Below, piece after piece: positions 40,327 through 50,383 of a stretch of 64,000 bases of DNA. Position 1 is the stretch's first letter. Every line of letters begins with the position of its first letter. The stretch comes from Bartonella massiliensis (GTDB lineage Bacteria > Pseudomonadota > Alphaproteobacteria > Rhizobiales > Rhizobiaceae). The notes under the pieces were generated by a model. The model searched no databases. It saw only the letters and a program-made list of their open reading frames with translations, and was not told the origin of the DNA. Location of the stretch: NCBI RefSeq assembly GCF_902150025.1, contig NZ_CABFVS010000026.1, positions 62,001-126,000 of the forward strand. Reading direction: 5' to 3'. Made by a program: the position numbers and the translations under genes.

Positions 40327-40540
40327 TTATATGAGTGTTCCATTTACGATAAGGTTTTGTCCAATAATAGATCCCCATTTCTCTGAATACCAAAATGCAT
40401 GAGCATGAGCAAACTCTTCTGGATCGTAAAACCAATTTGATGATTCTTTTCGTTTGTGCGCACATGAAGCATTTCATTGATAGCAGCACATTTATTTTTT
40501 TATCCTTAATAAAACGCATCAAAATTGATGAGGCTACAAA
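40327..40540 (-). pseudogene. C-terminal remnant of a short-chain dehydrogenase-like gene
   Basis: On the minus strand, one frame reads ASSILMRFIKDKKIN near the 5' side, and another frame reads AAINEMLHVRTNEK. After one more shift comes NWFYDPEEFAHAHAFWYSEK followed by WGSIIGQNLIVNGTLI and a TAA at 40327-40329. GQNLIVNG near the end is the usual C-terminal pattern of FabG-type SDR proteins. Two frameshifts and the loss of the N-terminal half mean it is dead. It lies just upstream of maeB on the same strand. Confidence 0.55.
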
Positions 40541-41390
40541 TAAATAAAATATTTAATAGTTGTTTACATTACCAAGGCATTATTTTTTTTGCAATGCTTA
40601 CAAAATAAAGAAAGAACAGAAGAGTGTTTCTTATTCATTTTGTCTGCTGTTTATAAAATGTATATTTTATTTAAAGTTTTTATACGCAGGGAGAAGAAAT
40701 TTTAAAATAAAAATTTGAAAGTTATAAACTGTTTGTTCAGCTCTTTATAAGGGAAATGAAACGTCAAAAATGGAAGTTGTGTTGTTTATTATTTAATTGA
40801 ATTATTAATCATGTAGAGCTGTATTTGTTATATACCGACAAGTTATGTATTTTAATAAACGAAGATGTCATTGAAAGAGCTGTCATTGCGCATTTTCTAC
40901 ATGAATTCATATATTCCATCTAATGCGTTATTTTATAATTTATCATGAAATCTCTCGTATATTGAATGGGAAATTTGCATACAATAATCATTCATTTCGT
41001 TTATATAATAAAAAGTGTTTACTGACATATTTCAAGCAAGAGTAATATGTGAAAAAAACTTTAAGAAAGAAATAGAGATATTTTTTATGAACTGTTTTAA
41101 TAAAAAGCACAAAAAAATTTGAGAGTTAGCAAATAAAAATAATGTTATCGGTTTTGTGCCTTTATGAAACTAGAAAAAATAAAGACAATGAGAGAAGGAT
41201 GAGGAAGTTAAGAAAGTATGCTTTATCATTTTTAAAAATGATAGGCTATTTGATAAGTTATTATGCTTTCTTGAGGTTATTGCTTAGGCTATCAAAGAGA
41301 AAGGCATACCAATTATCAGTCTTTGAAGTACAAAAATTCAGTTGATAGCTAATCACGCTATGATGAGCCATTAAGAGAACTCGAAAGAGA
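40541..41390. other. AT-rich spacer between maeB and the coiled-coil gene
   Basis: About 850 bases with no convincing gene. A weak plus-oriented copy of the integrase-derived repeat may occupy about 40900-41140. A short frame at 41142-41345 has no ribosome site or family resemblance and is left out. Confidence 0.45.
40900..41140 (+). pseudogene. Possible highly degenerate integrase 5' relic
   Basis: The stretch has TATTGAATGGGAAATTTGCA like the leader of the 19.2 kb copy, then TTTTTATGAACTGTTTTAAT and a GCAAATA block, in the same order as ATGAACCGTCTTAAG and GGCAAATAG of the 19.3 kb copy. Similarity is visible only by position and short matches. Confidence 0.25.
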
Positions 41391-41419
41391 AAAAGTGGAA
41401 AAACATTTTTTCCACTTTT
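41391..41419. terminator. Palindromic terminator after the coiled-coil gene
   Basis: A 13-bp inverted repeat, AAAAGTGGAAAAA with TTTTTCCACTTTT, and a loop of three bases. It lies about 35 bases past the 3' end of the minus-strand gene that stops at 41453 and can act on that strand. Confidence 0.65.
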
Positions 41420-41452
41420 CTTGAAAGTACCTTTTTTTACTTCTTTTATTGT

Positions 41453-42064
41453 TTATTGGATTCGACCACTAGCATGAGCAAGCATGGTATAAACTTTTCC
41501 TGTATCTGATATCAGATATTTGCGAACTGAGTTGGATGAACCAGAATTGCGCGATATATCACGTAAGAGCTTTTCGAAATCCGCGACATATTGATTTACT
41601 GAACGTTTAAACTCAAAATCGCTCATATATTTTTTCTTAATCATTTCAAATATTGTTTTTCCATTCAAGGTATAAAGGCGTTCTGTTACAATGTTTTTTT
41701 GCCCACGTTGATAATGATCCCATAGCTCAACAATGGCATTATGATTAATAGCTTGCACGATACCCGATGCTAATGAGTTAAGAGAACTGTTTGCAGGACG
41801 TGGCTTTGTTTGCACGGATGTTAAAATAGCATCATTTGGAGTTTCATCATAAAATGTTTCTTCACGTGAAGCTCTTTCTAAGAGATTTGATACCCATTTA
41901 TTGGGTCTTTTTTTGCTTTGGTCTTGTTGCAAAATAGGTTTAGGGGGAATGATCTTTTTAATGGACTCAGAAGAATTCTCACTTCTTTTATTAAGCATTG
42001 ATGATGTAGGAAATGCCGATATTAACTGTTCTCTTGCATCCATTTTGATCATTTTGTATAACAC
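41453..42064 (-). pseudogene. C-terminal part of the giant coiled-coil protein, out of frame
   Basis: This 203-codon frame is the natural ending of the 1340-residue protein encoded directly upstream. From MDAREQLISAFPTSS onward it runs to VYTMLAHASGRIQ. In rhizobial relatives as I know them, this ending (AIDHN...ELWDRY, ETGKVYTMLAHASGR) belongs to the same long polypeptide. Here it lies one base out of frame with the upstream part. The switch lies around 42035-42064, where CAAAATGAT and CAAAATGGA stand in tandem. A GTG at 42064 could start it separately, but without an evident ribosome site. It may be a real frameshift, a recoding site or a sequence error. Confidence 0.65.
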
Positions 42065-45000
42065 TAATGAGGTCTTTTAATGCTGTAATTTGTTCATTCA
42101 AAGCCGTACGAATTGTTTGTGTTGTTTCTTTTGTTTTTTCTGGAAGTTTTTGAGCATTTTCATGAATATCATTATTAATCTTTGAAAGCTCTAAACGAAC
42201 CTCATCTGCAGAGCGACGTATATCTTCTGCTGCTCCTGAAAAGCGTGTTGACGCTTCACTAATAAGCCTATTAAGGGACTGTTGGAATGAATCTGTGACG
42301 TTACGCGCATTCTTATCAGAGCGTTCAAGGGCTAAGTTAAAGATTTTTTCATAATGCTCAATCATTTGATTAATTTCATGAGACTTTGAAACAAGAGCAT
42401 CACTTAATAAAGAAAGCGTATTATGTTTGTCTTCAAGTGTTGCATTCAGTGAATTTTCAGACTGTTCAAGAACATGAATAGTTTGGGAAAGTGTTTTGGC
42501 GTGTTCACCAAAATTACTTGTTATATGATTAATTTGTTCAAAGGTACTTTTTGAGAGCCCTTGCAGAATTTCAACATTATTATTGAGTGCTTGATTTGAG
42601 GCTGATAAACGTTCTGCTACTTGGTTTGTATTGCGGAAAAAATTATTCGTAGTTTCATTAAACTGATCATCAATATTTTGAACGGCTGATAATAAAACAT
42701 TACCATTTTCATGGAAGTTATAAATTGATTGATTCAACTGCGTTAAGATGGATGAGACATTATGAACAAGCTCTTCCTTCATAGCCGTTACTGTTTGCAG
42801 GGTTTCAGAGTTTGCTTTGTTCAAGCTATTTACTAAAGATTCATTATGGGCATAAATTCTTTGTTCAGCATCTTGTGTGGAGAGAGAGAGTTGTTCACCG
42901 ATGTGCTGCGTTAAAGAATCTATTGAGTCTGTTGTACTTTGTGCTGCTTGATTTAAGTGATTTGTTAGCTCTGTTATTTTTCCAACATGTTCTGAAATTT
43001 GTGTTGCTGTCTGATTTCCTGCGTCTTCAAGACGGTTTGTTACATCAGAAAGCTGATCTCCTAAATTATTTTTAAGACTTTGCATAGAGTGATGAAGAAC
43101 GTCACAACGCTCATTAAGGACTTGCTCTATTGCTGTTGTTGATGTGTGAATTGTTTCATTCAATAATGCTTGTGCATTATGACTGGCTGTTGCAAAAGCT
43201 TCGACCGTATGTGCTGTTTGTTCAGACAGAACAGATAGAACTTTTTCACTGGTATCATAAACTGTTTTCTTAACGTTTGAGACAATTCGATTGCCTGACT
43301 CTGAGAGAATATTTTCTGCTTGTGTCGTCACATTCGTAACAGATGAAAGAATTTGCTCACTTGTAGAAGAAAGAATATCAGAAGCTTTTATAATTTTATT
43401 ATGCAGATTATCTGTGACTATATTAACAGAGTCTTCTAAGCTAACACGCATATGATCAACACTTCTTTCCAGCGCTTGTTGAATGATCTGACTTTGCTCA
43501 TTATTAAGCATGAGAGACGTTTTTAAGGTGTCAGAACGTTCCTCAATAACAGATGTTTGCATGTCAATAGCTTCACAGACTTGGCTAAATTTTTCCGATA
43601 ATTTTTCCTCTAGTTTTATCGTTCGTTCAAAAATTCTGTGTGCACGATCTTCCAAATTTGTATCGAATGATTCCATACGCGTTTCAAGGGTTTCAAAGAA
43701 AACACCACTCGATTGAGAAAGAGTATTCTTTAAAATTTCAGCGTGGCTCTCAAGGTTTTTAATATGACCTTGAACTGTTTCAGTAATGTTTTTATTATTG
43801 GCAGCAATGGCACTTTCAACTAAATCTATTTGTTGTTTCAATGCAACATCAACGCGGATATCACTTTTTGCGATAAGGTTATGGATTGTTTCCATCCGTT
43901 GTTCAAGTGTGCGTGCTTGATCGGCAAGAACCTCATTGAGAGAAAAACTATTAATTGCTAAAGAATCACGCAGAGCATCGGCACGGATATCAATATTTCT
44001 CGCTTGTGCCTCTAAAGCATCTTGCGTTGTATTGCAGCTTTGTACAATGACTTCTTGCAGTTTATCCGTGCACTGAATGATATTTGCAATATGATTCTCA
44101 GCTTGTTTATCAACGACTTGAACATTATTAGTCAAAACTTTTTCAATATGAGAAGTATTTTGTGCTAAGACATCAATCTGATTTTTTAATGCATCAGCGA
44201 TTTTATTCTTCTCATTATCAAGCATATCTGCTATGAGGGCTCGTTGATCAGAAAGTTGCACTTTAAAATCTTGTGAACGCTCTTGTATGATATCAACAAT
44301 AGCATTGTCAACATGTTGAATTTCTTCTCTTAGATTTTCTTTACTTTTATCAATGGCAGAAAGGATAGCTTCACGTCCATTCGTAAACGCATGGGTAATA
44401 TCGGCTGTTTTTTCTTGGAGATTTTCATTTATTTTCAAGACATGAGCTTCCAAGAAGTTACCAAGTTTTTCAGCATTATCTTCTAAAGCTTGACTGCGTT
44501 CTATGAAGGAATCAATGATAGAGTTACTGTGTTCTTTAAGAGAAAGATCAACAGTTGCTAAACGTTGTTCAAAGGCTCCAATTGCTTGTGAGGTTACGGT
44601 ATCAAATTTAGAAGAGAGTTTATCTGCTTGATCGTCAAGCTTTAAGATTTTCTCATTAAAACTTTGTAGAGATTGATTATTGCGATCAATAAGAGCTTGA
44701 TCTAAGGCTTTAAACTTTTCATCGACAGCGTGCAACGTTTGATCGGCTACGGTTTGTATATGTGTTGCAATTTTAGCAGCATGCACTTCCGCTTTTTCTG
44801 CTGTTTCATTAAAGGTTTTTTCTATTTGTTTTTCATTATGATCAAATCGTTTTGCAAAACCATCAAAATTTTTTCCTAACTTATGAAAAAATTCTATGTT
44901 TTTCTGCTGAATTTGTGTTGTTGTTTCGTTAAACTTTTCCACAAGCTGATTTGTTACACCACCACCAGTATAGGAAAGTTTTTCAACAAGGTCTTCGCCT

Positions 45001-46013
45001 TGTTTTTGCAATGTTTGCGAAAGAGTCTGCGCAAGCTTTTCAACATTGGTTACAATTTTAGAAGTAACCAAGCCAAATTCATCGCTCAGCTGTTCTTGGG
45101 TTCCTTTAATTGTTGATTGTACGCGATCGGCGTGATTCAAAATGGCTATGCGTTCATTACTCAATTCTTTGATGAGCGTATGAATACGTGATTCATTCTC
45201 AGCATAGGCTTGTTCTAAGTTATGAACTTCACCTTGTATGATTGCTTCAAGTTCAACAGCACGTCCGAGGGTACGTTCAATGCCTTCGTTCATTGCTGCT
45301 ACTTCTTCACGAATGGTTTGCCCTATAGCAATAGCTTGTTTTTCAGAAAGATGTTGTGGTTCACTAAGGCGTTGTGCAGCATTTGTCATAAGAAGAGCAA
45401 TATTATGCAATTCGTTTGAACGTTTTGTTAATTGAGCAACGCCCCAAGATATAAAGATAGGAATTGCTGTTCCGGCTGCTACAGCGAGTCCTGTTGGGGA
45501 TGTCACAAAAGAGCTCATATTGGATAAAGAGCTGAATGCAGTAGGGGCAAGCTTATGGGCAATAAAAGCTCCCCCTGCTGCCCATAAAGCACTCAGTGCT
45601 GTTGTATACCAGTAAATTCGAGAGGAAGAGCGTTGCTTTAAAAGTCCAAAATTTACAGGAGTTGTTATATCATCATTTGCAGGAAGAAGTTTTGTCGACA
45701 ACAACGTATTGTGAACAGTTCCCCCTGAAATATCAGGTGAAGGTTTTGGAGCAAAAAGCTGTTCAACAACGGATTTATCAATAACAGCGTCATCATGAAT
45801 ATTAGAGACAAAAGTTGAAGAACCATTTTCAGCAAAAAATTCTTCTTCTGCCATTGCAATTTTTTGAATCAAATCATCAACATTAACAATATTTTCAGAA
45901 TTATTGGATGATATCGTTTCAAGTGCTGTGTCATCGAAATCAAAGTTCATCGCTTTTGTGAGGGCTTCTTCAACTTCAACTTCAAATGTTTGCAATTTGG
46001 TTCTGCGTGCCAT
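41991..46013 (-). CDS. Giant membrane-anchored coiled-coil protein, frameshifted near its end
   Basis: The 1340-residue frame begins with a short acidic segment (1-130), then two hydrophobic spans (about 133-154 and 174-194) in a hairpin. The remaining thousand or so residues are helical, with heptad-like repeats rich in Glu, Gln, Asn, Leu and Ala. Repeating units such as LEDNAEKLGNFLE and IEERSDTLKTSLM recur every 35-45 residues. This plan matches a conserved rhizobial protein sometimes annotated as kinesin-like or apolipoprotein-like; its role is unknown, but size and anchoring suggest an envelope or polarity scaffold. The frame ends in unrelated residues (KRTVNIGISYIINA) because of a frameshift; the true tail is at 41453-42064. 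Confidence 0.8.
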   Translation of the reverse strand: MARRTKLQTFEVEVEEALTKAMNFDFDDTALETISSNNSENIVNVDDLIQKIAMAEEEFFAENGSSTFVSNIHDDAVIDKSVVEQLFAPKPSPDISGGTVHNTLLSTKLLPANDDITTPVNFGLLKQRSSSRIYWYTTALSALWAAGGAFIAHKLAPTAFSSLSNMSSFVTSPTGLAVAAGTAIPIFISWGVAQLTKRSNELHNIALLMTNAAQRLSEPQHLSEKQAIAIGQTIREEVAAMNEGIERTLGRAVELEAIIQGEVHNLEQAYAENESRIHTLIKELSNERIAILNHADRVQSTIKGTQEQLSDEFGLVTSKIVTNVEKLAQTLSQTLQKQGEDLVEKLSYTGGGVTNQLVEKFNETTTQIQQKNIEFFHKLGKNFDGFAKRFDHNEKQIEKTFNETAEKAEVHAAKIATHIQTVADQTLHAVDEKFKALDQALIDRNNQSLQSFNEKILKLDDQADKLSSKFDTVTSQAIGAFEQRLATVDLSLKEHSNSIIDSFIERSQALEDNAEKLGNFLEAHVLKINENLQEKTADITHAFTNGREAILSAIDKSKENLREEIQHVDNAIVDIIQERSQDFKVQLSDQRALIADMLDNEKNKIADALKNQIDVLAQNTSHIEKVLTNNVQVVDKQAENHIANIIQCTDKLQEVIVQSCNTTQDALEAQARNIDIRADALRDSLAINSFSLNEVLADQARTLEQRMETIHNLIAKSDIRVDVALKQQIDLVESAIAANNKNITETVQGHIKNLESHAEILKNTLSQSSGVFFETLETRMESFDTNLEDRAHRIFERTIKLEEKLSEKFSQVCEAIDMQTSVIEERSDTLKTSLMLNNEQSQIIQQALERSVDHMRVSLEDSVNIVTDNLHNKIIKASDILSSTSEQILSSVTNVTTQAENILSESGNRIVSNVKKTVYDTSEKVLSVLSEQTAHTVEAFATASHNAQALLNETIHTSTTAIEQVLNERCDVLHHSMQSLKNNLGDQLSDVTNRLEDAGNQTATQISEHVGKITELTNHLNQAAQSTTDSIDSLTQHIGEQLSLSTQDAEQRIYAHNESLVNSLNKANSETLQTVTAMKEELVHNVSSILTQLNQSIYNFHENGNVLLSAVQNIDDQFNETTNNFFRNTNQVAERLSASNQALNNNVEILQGLSKSTFEQINHITSNFGEHAKTLSQTIHVLEQSENSLNATLEDKHNTLSLLSDALVSKSHEINQMIEHYEKIFNLALERSDKNARNVTDSFQQSLNRLISEASTRFSGAAEDIRRSADEVRLELSKINNDIHENAQKLPEKTKETTQTIRTALNEQITALKDLISVIQNDQNGCKRTVNIGISYIINA

Positions 46014-46679
46014 ACTCGCCTCGTACTCTTACAGACGGAAAAAAGGGATACGTCCTCTCCCATATAATTTCTGCATACTAGCTGTTAATTATTTAGAAAG
46101 GAATATGCTGAGGGAAAAAAATTAAGAACTTATCAAAATAAAGTTAACGCGGTATCTTCAACCTCTGTTGAAAGGGGTATAAAATATAATAAAAACAATC
46201 CATTATTTTATGCTCACAAAAACAAAAATATTGTTTACAACTTGTTCTTATCAAAAACTTTATCAACCTCTTATCTTTAAAGATACGGACAATTTGATGG
46301 CAGTTATATTAATCTTAAAAAAATAGTGCGGTGCGAATGCTTCTCTTAAATATCGATGCCCGATAATATACATTATTGTCCGCTTACTTTTATTGATTCT
46401 AAATGAAAGGGATTCATTATCCTATATATGCTTTGGGGTGTATCAAAATCTATCTTTTAATTGTAAGTTTAATAAATAAAATAAACGTGGAAAAATTTTA
46501 AATTTAATGGTAGATTTTTTAAAGCTGTACTCTATTATTTATTGCTTTGAGGAGCCTTTTTTCTCTAATTTCAGTTGTTTGTTGCTAAAATTTGAAGCTT
46601 CTACGTTGACAATTGGATATTTTTCAGTCGATATGCATGCACGAATATTTTATGCAATCGAGATGAAGGTGTAATAATA
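46014..46679. other. Spacer between the coiled-coil gene and hfq
   Basis: About 670 bases without a gene, between divergently read genes. Both promoters should lie here. I see no RNA gene or clear relic. Confidence 0.5.
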
Positions 46680-46919
46680 ATGGCAGAGCGATCACAACAC
46701 CTGCAAGATGTGTTTTTAAATACGGTGCGTAAGCAAAAAATTTCCCTTACAATTTTTCTTGTTAATGGCGTTAAACTCACAGGTATTGTAACTTCATTTG
46801 ATAATTTTTGTGTTCTTTTGCGTCGCGATGGACATGCGCAATTGGTTTATAAGCATGCTATTTCTACGATTATGCCTGGACAGCCTGTACAGATGTTTGA
46901 AGGAGAAAGTTCTGAGTAA
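46680..46919 (+). CDS. hfq: RNA chaperone Hfq
   Basis: Hfq is a hexameric Sm-like protein that pairs small RNAs with messengers. The 79-residue protein has Sm1 ([20 protein letters not shown]) and Sm2 ([10 protein letters not shown]), the [10 protein letters not shown]-terminus that forms the proximal U-binding face, and [10 protein letters not shown]. Length is typical of alphaproteobacterial Hfq, without a long acidic tail. It is followed 55 bases later by hflX, the common hfq-hflX pair. Confidence 0.96.
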   Translation: MAERSQHLQDVFLNTVRKQKISLTIFLVNGVKLTGIVTSFDNFCVLLRRDGHAQLVYKHAISTIMPGQPVQMFEGESSE

Positions 46920-46974
46920 GCACGTTATTTTATGATAAACCTCTTAATCCCATTTTAAAGTACTTAAGATTGCT

Positions 46975-48318
46975 ATGAGAAATGAAAATGAGAGATTAGA
47001 AGGGGTATTTTCGCAAATTATAAAGCAGGTACGCGCACTTGTCGTGATACCAATTTTCCAAGAGAATAGAAGAGAAAATTCTTTGAGAGGATGTTCTCTA
47101 TCTTCTCGTGTTCAAGAGGCATTAGGGTTAGCACGTGCGATAAGATTAGAAGTTGCTCATTATGAAACGATTCATATTGTAACGCCTCGTCCTGCGACTC
47201 TCTTTGGAAAAGGTAAAGCAAATGCGCTTGCCGATTATATCAAGGAATATTCTATTGAGCTTGCCATTATAGATCACTTTTTAACACCAGTACAGCAACG
47301 TAATTTAGAAAAATTATGGAATTGTAAAGTTATCGATAGAACGGCTTTGATTCTTGAAATTTTTGGTGATCGTGCACGAACAAAGGAAGGGGTTTTGCAA
47401 GTAGAACTGGCGCATTTGTCCTATCAAAAAGGGCGGCTTGTTCGGAGTTGGACGCACTTGGAAAGGCAACGCGGAGGGCGTGGCTTCTTAGGTGGACCTG
47501 GTGAGAAACAAATTGAAGCAGACAGGCGTCTTTTGCAAGAAAAAATTATTCGTATTCGCCGTGAATTAGAAACGGTTATTAAAACGCGTGCACTTCATAG
47601 AGCAAAAAGAAAAAAAACATCTTATCCTGTTGTTGCTTTGGTAGGGTATACAAATACAGGGAAATCAACGCTTTTTAACCGTTTAAGCGGTGCTGATGTT
47701 GTCGCCAAAAATATGCTATTTGCAACACTTGATCCGACTTTGCGCAAAGTTATTCTTCCCCATGGAAAAACGATTCTTTTATCTGATACTGTGGGGTTTA
47801 TCTCTAACTTGCCAACAAATTTGATTGCAGCGTTTAGAGCAACCCTTGAAGAAGTGGTTGAAGCAGATCTCATTCTTCATATAAGAGATATGTCAGATCT
47901 TGATCATCGCGCCCATGCTGAAGATGTCTTAGAAGTGCTTTCAAGTCTTGATATCGATATTGATGATACAGAGCATATCATAGAAGTTTGGAATAAGATT
48001 GATATGTTGGATGAAAAAGCATTGAATGTTTTACAAACCAGTGCAAAGACACGGTTAAATTCTGCTCTCATGGTATCAGCCCTTAAGGGAGAAGGACTCA
48101 ATCAGCTCTTAAGAGCCATTGAAAAACGAATTTTTGGAGAGGTGCAAAGCATTGAATATCTTTTAAAACCTCATGAAATGTCGCTTATTGATTGGTTTTA
48201 TGAAAATTCTGCGGAAATAATGCAGGAAGGACATGATGATGGCTCTATTACCATTAGAGCTGTTCTTACTTCTGAAGCAAAAAAACAACTAGAGAACATC
48301 AAAAAAAATATGAATTAG
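46975..48318 (+). CDS. hflX: Ribosome-associated GTPase HflX
   Basis: HflX binds the 50S subunit and splits stalled or hibernating ribosomes. The 447-residue protein has an N-terminal nucleotide-binding subdomain (ARAIRLEVAHYETIH, PRPATLFGKGKANAL) and the glycine-rich linker QRGGRGFLGGPGEKQIEADR. The G domain has G1 GYTNTGKST, G3 LSDTVGFISNLP and G4 NKID. The C-terminal part is ordinary. It is in operon with hfq. Confidence 0.95.
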   Translation: MRNENERLEGVFSQIIKQVRALVVIPIFQENRRENSLRGCSLSSRVQEALGLARAIRLEVAHYETIHIVTPRPATLFGKGKANALADYIKEYSIELAIIDHFLTPVQQRNLEKLWNCKVIDRTALILEIFGDRARTKEGVLQVELAHLSYQKGRLVRSWTHLERQRGGRGFLGGPGEKQIEADRRLLQEKIIRIRRELETVIKTRALHRAKRKKTSYPVVALVGYTNTGKSTLFNRLSGADVVAKNMLFATLDPTLRKVILPHGKTILLSDTVGFISNLPTNLIAAFRATLEEVVEADLILHIRDMSDLDHRAHAEDVLEVLSSLDIDIDDTEHIIEVWNKIDMLDEKALNVLQTSAKTRLNSALMVSALKGEGLNQLLRAIEKRIFGEVQSIEYLLKPHEMSLIDWFYENSAEIMQEGHDDGSITIRAVLTSEAKKQLENIKKNMN

Positions 48319-48462
48319 TTTTTTAAAAGCTATTTTTGAATATTTTTGCTCAAATTTTATGTTTTTCTTATTTTTAAATAATATTACAGCAAGTTAAGAG
48401 GATAGTTACTACTTTTTCTTAATAAAACAATATGAAGAAGTATTTTGCTGGTTAAAATAAAG

Positions 48463-50277
48463 ATGAGTCTTAAATGTAATAAAAGACTGTTTATATACAC
48501 AGTATGGCGAAACATTGTGATTGTTTTGCTGTTATTAATGCTGTGTATCTCTTTGATTTTTTGGTATTATTTTATTCAACCCCGTGGCTATCAAGCAACT
48601 TTAACATTCTCATTATCTGATTCTCTAGGAAAGCCATTACCAATAGAAAAACAAGATGATATCATTGCTTTTTTGTTTTCACAGCCTTTATTCTTAGATG
48701 ATTCGTATTTTTCTTTAAGGGGGCTTTATAGGAAAAAAAATCAAGAAAATGTCCGTTTATTGCGTCATGGTGATCTTATCGATCTTACTTTTGAAGCTGC
48801 AACACTTGAAGAAGCTCAACAGGGGGTGGAAACTTGGTTCTCTGCATTTTTGCAAGCAATTATAAAACAGAAACAGTTTTTGTTAAATAAAAAATTCGAA
48901 GACAGACAATATGATAATACTGCAATCGTTAATATCATGCAGGGGTTTCGTGCATCGATCGATTCGTTTATTCAGCATAGTGTAAAACAAACAGAGCTTC
49001 ACGATCTTTCGATACAATTAACGCAAGCAACGTTAAAGCGTATTCATTTAACAAGTTTGAATTCAACAATTAATATGATGCGTGAAAAGGGGCAGTCTTT
49101 ACTGTCTTTATCGTTTATTGCAGAAAATTCAGCAATTGTTGCTTTGGAATCTAAACGTGACCTCTTGGAAACACAAAGAGCGCATATGGCTGAGCAATTG
49201 GGGTGGACACATCCTCAAATTAAGGCAATGACTGCGGAATTAGAGGCGGTTTCTCACCAATTAAAAAATAAAATTTTACAGATCGTTTATCAAATTCATT
49301 CAGATAAGCTTATTACAACGGAATTGGAACAACAGCTCAAAAAAAGAGTGAGTTCTTTTGTAAAAGATCAATCCCAATCTTTAAATGAAATATTTTATGC
49401 GTTTGAAAATAAAATAAAAGCAGAAATCGATGCACAAAATCAAGCAATGCGTAAGTCTACTCAAGAGAAAGAGCAAGTTATTAGTTCGAATGATGTTTCT
49501 CTTTTCTTGCAAAATGCAAAGATCGATGTGGTGATGCCAACAAAGTTAGCACCCGTTTCTTTTATGTCTCTTTATGGAAAAAATATTCTTGTGAGTGCAT
49601 TGGCGAGTTTCATTACTCTTTTGCTTGGAATAGGGTTGTTTTATCCGTTTTTTAGAAGCAGAAAAGATCAACACTCAGAAGAGAATTTGAGATCAAAAGA
49701 AAATGCTTTAAGGAAGAATGAGGATATTTTAGTCTCTCAAGAACCCAAAAACCTTGAAGCTTGTATTACGATAGATGGATTATCTGATGTCTTGAAATGG
49801 TGTGCTTCAACCGTTATTTCAATCATTGGACCAGAGGCAGCACGAACAGCAGCCAAGCTTTCACTTCACCTTACAAAAGAGAACAAAACAATTTTGTTGG
49901 TCGATATTTCTGGTCAACAAATAGAGAAAGTCATTGGTCCACATCGGGGACTGACTGATATTTTAACGGGCAATGCCCAGTTTCATGATGTCATTTATCG
50001 TGATTATGATACGGGGGTTGATATTCTCCCTCAGGGGTTAACAAGCGCTGTTTCTGCAAAAGATTTTTCAAATGATATTTCTCATATATTGCAAGAATTT
50101 AAAAAAGAGTACGATTTTATCATTTTAGAGATGGCAAGCGAACCAAAATATGGACTTGAGCAATTTGCAGAGCTAACAGACTATTATATTTGTAATACTG
50201 TTTTAAATAAACAGGATTGGATGATGCGGATGGTCAACGGTTTTCCAAAGACTGTTTATCGCGTTGTTACATCATAA
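48463..50277 (+). CDS. Wzz/BY-kinase-like polysaccharide co-polymerase with degenerate P-loop
   Basis: From the ATG at 48463 the protein has 604 residues. An N-terminal helix (about 13-38) and a second near 373-397 flank a mainly helical periplasmic part, as in Wzz/GumC/ExoP chain-length proteins. The cytoplasmic part has the BY-kinase/ParA-like fold: ISIIGPEAARTAAKLSLHL, ILLVDISGQQIEKVIG, GLTDILTGNAQFHDVIY and YDFIILEMASEP. The Walker A GxxxxGK(S/T) is missing, so ATP binding is doubtful. A polymer export system is not visible nearby. A TTG at 48445 would add six residues and is less likely. Confidence 0.7.
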   Translation: MSLKCNKRLFIYTVWRNIVIVLLLLMLCISLIFWYYFIQPRGYQATLTFSLSDSLGKPLPIEKQDDIIAFLFSQPLFLDDSYFSLRGLYRKKNQENVRLLRHGDLIDLTFEAATLEEAQQGVETWFSAFLQAIIKQKQFLLNKKFEDRQYDNTAIVNIMQGFRASIDSFIQHSVKQTELHDLSIQLTQATLKRIHLTSLNSTINMMREKGQSLLSLSFIAENSAIVALESKRDLLETQRAHMAEQLGWTHPQIKAMTAELEAVSHQLKNKILQIVYQIHSDKLITTELEQQLKKRVSSFVKDQSQSLNEIFYAFENKIKAEIDAQNQAMRKSTQEKEQVISSNDVSLFLQNAKIDVVMPTKLAPVSFMSLYGKNILVSALASFITLLLGIGLFYPFFRSRKDQHSEENLRSKENALRKNEDILVSQEPKNLEACITIDGLSDVLKWCASTVISIIGPEAARTAAKLSLHLTKENKTILLVDISGQQIEKVIGPHRGLTDILTGNAQFHDVIYRDYDTGVDILPQGLTSAVSAKDFSNDISHILQEFKKEYDFIILEMASEPKYGLEQFAELTDYYICNTVLNKQDWMMRMVNGFPKTVYRVVTS

Positions 50278-50383
50278 ATTTTAAAAAAGAGAAATATACA
50301 TTGCATATTATTGTGGTGTGCTTATATTTTTCTAAGGTTATAGTACATATTAGTCTATAAAGATTTAATATTTAAACTTTGAA

